5,261 nucleotides of DNA from positions 1-5,261 of the forward strand of contig JAEVZN010000245.1 in NCBI GenBank assembly GCA_023392205.1, read 5' to 3'. The notes under the pieces were generated by a model. It was not told the origin of the DNA, searched no databases, and saw only the letters and a program-made list of their open reading frames with translations. Of the stretch, positions 1 to 5,261 are shown in pieces (positions within the stretch are counted from its first letter, which is position 1; each line of letters starts with the position of its first letter). Source of the stretch: Pseudomonadota bacterium. GTDB lineage: Bacteria > Pseudomonadota > Alphaproteobacteria > Rhizobiales > Xanthobacteraceae. The position numbers and the translations under genes were made by a program.

Positions 1-226
1 CGTGCAGGCCATTGCGGTCACGCATGCGCCGCAGGTCGCGGCGCGCGCCGACCGTCATTTCGTCATCGCCAAGGATGCGCTGGAGCGCGGCAAGCGCGTC
101 GCGACCCGCGTGAGCGAAGTGGCCGAAGATCGCAGGCGCGAGGAAATCGCCCGCATGCTGGCCGGTGCCGAGATCACCGACGAGGCGCGCGCGGCTGCCG
201 CGCGGCTGATCAAGGCCGCGGGATGA
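1..226 (+). CDS. recN: DNA repair protein RecN, C-terminal end (partial, 5' truncated by window)
   Basis: RecN is a cytoplasmic SMC-like ATPase that acts early in recombinational repair of double-strand breaks. Only its last 74 residues are here. The frame is already open at base 2, and the GTG there is an internal valine codon, not a start. The visible part is the end of the ATPase head. It begins with the H-loop segment VTHAPQVAARAD (residues 6-17 of the fragment, switch histidine at residue 8). It continues into the usual RecN tail, with RREEIARMLAGAEITDEA at about residues 45-62, and ends in TGA at 224-226. Both segments are strongly characteristic of alphaproteobacterial RecN. The Walker A, coiled-coil and Walker B parts lie upstream, outside the window. 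It reads in the same direction as ligA, and recN near ligA is an arrangement I recall from Hyphomicrobiales. It converges on the dehalogenase gene with a 13 bp gap. Confidence 0.93.
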   Translation, partial: VQAIAVTHAPQVAARADRHFVIAKDALERGKRVATRVSEVAEDRRREEIARMLAGAEITDEARAAAARLIKAAG

Positions 227-239
227 GCGGGCGTCTCCC

Positions 240-4689
<4,450 letters not shown>

Positions 4690-4713
4690 CCGCGACCTCA
4701 ACGGCCGGAGCGG

Positions 4714-5261
4714 TCAGGTGGGGCGCTTGCCGAGAAACAGGTAATAGGCCGCCAGAGCCAGGATCGACAGGATCAGCATCGCGACCGCCAGCGGCATGCC
4801 GCTGGTCGCCGTGGCGACAACATGGCTCATGCCCTGCGCGGCGGCGGCGCCGAGCGCCATCTGCATGAAGCCTGTCAGTCCGGATGCGGTGCCCGCCGCC
4901 TGCGGCCGCACGCTCACGGCACCCGCGACGCAATTCGGCAGGAACACGCCATTGCCGAACGAGATCAGCAATTGCGGAATGAAGATCGTCCACGGCCCGC
5001 CATCCGGCCAGACCGACACCGTGATGAGTGTCGCCACCGCGCCGATGACCAGCCAGAGCAGGCCGAAATGCACCATCCAGTCGATGCCGAAGCGCTGCGA
5101 CGAGCGGGCGGTGAAGAAATTGCCGAGCATGAACCCGCCCGAGGTGAGGATGAACCACAGGCCATATTCGGCCGATGTGATCCCCATGATGCTGACCACG
5201 ACATGCGGGCCGCCGCCGAGAAAGGCGAAGAATGTTGCGGTCCCGATCGCGCAGACCAGCA
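4714..5261 (-). CDS. MFS multidrug efflux transporter, Bcr/CflA type, C-terminal part (partial, 5' end outside window)
   Basis: Inner-membrane proton-coupled exporter of the DHA1 drug-efflux group. The frame is open from the window edge (5261) to the TGA at 4716-4714, giving 181 residues of the C-terminal half, roughly helices 7-12. The GTG at 5199 is internal: codons upstream of it read AFLGGGPHVVV, which continues the family pattern into IMGITSAEYGLWF. Hydrophobic helices are evident in several stretches, such as FGLLWLVIGAVATLITV and AVAMLILSILALAAYYLF. The segment AGTASGLTGFMQMALGA is highly characteristic of the penultimate region of Bcr/CflA proteins. The protein ends in a short basic tail, GKRPT. 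It converges on ligA with 24 bp between stop codons. The substrate cannot be told from this half. The family call is firm; a specific gene name is not justified. Confidence 0.9.
   Translation of the reverse strand, partial: LVCAIGTATFFAFLGGGPHVVVSIMGITSAEYGLWFILTSGGFMLGNFFTARSSQRFGIDWMVHFGLLWLVIGAVATLITVSVWPDGGPWTIFIPQLLISFGNGVFLPNCVAGAVSVRPQAAGTASGLTGFMQMALGAAAAQGMSHVVATATSGMPLAVAMLILSILALAAYYLFLGKRPT

Noticed and set aside
4690..4713. CCGC...GCGG pairing and CGGCCG in the ligA/MFS gap as a terminator
   Set aside because: Arms of four bases and no T-run; not distinguishable from chance in GC-rich sequence.

Overview
The window is GC-rich DNA of alphaproteobacterial type. This is inferred from codon use, protein sequence character and the placing of recN close to ligA, an order I recall from Hyphomicrobiales (rhizobia and relatives); I cannot name a genus. 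It is almost fully coding, with four genes: the 3' end of recN (+), a cobalamin/iron-sulfur reductive dehalogenase (-), the complete NAD+-dependent DNA ligase ligA (+), and the 3' part of a Bcr/CflA-type MFS exporter (-).

Layout: recN ends at 226 and converges on the dehalogenase, whose stop begins 13 bp further on (240-242). The dehalogenase reads leftward from about 2435. It is divergent from ligA (2590-4689), with a 154 bp shared upstream region (2436-2589) that carries a 7-bp inverted repeat and a run of imperfect tandem repeats. ligA converges on the MFS gene across 24 bp. No RNA genes, insertion sequences, CRISPR arrays or convincing intrinsic terminators were seen.

recN and ligA are housekeeping repair and replication genes on the same strand. 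The dehalogenase looks like an accessory gene placed between them in the opposite orientation. It resembles the soluble, oxygen-tolerant catabolic reductive dehalogenases typified by NpRdhA of Nitratireductor pacificus. It has no Tat signal, no membrane-anchor partner, and an internal duplication of the B12-binding module. It has two 4Fe-4S motifs and a Tyr/Lys/Arg set (Y430, K492, R556) whose spacing matches the NpRdhA active-site residues Y426, K488 and R552 as I recall them. No dedicated reductase, cobalamin gene or regulator lies within the window, so its electron donor and substrate are open questions. The class is already known; what deserves follow-up is this orphan member and its genomic setting.
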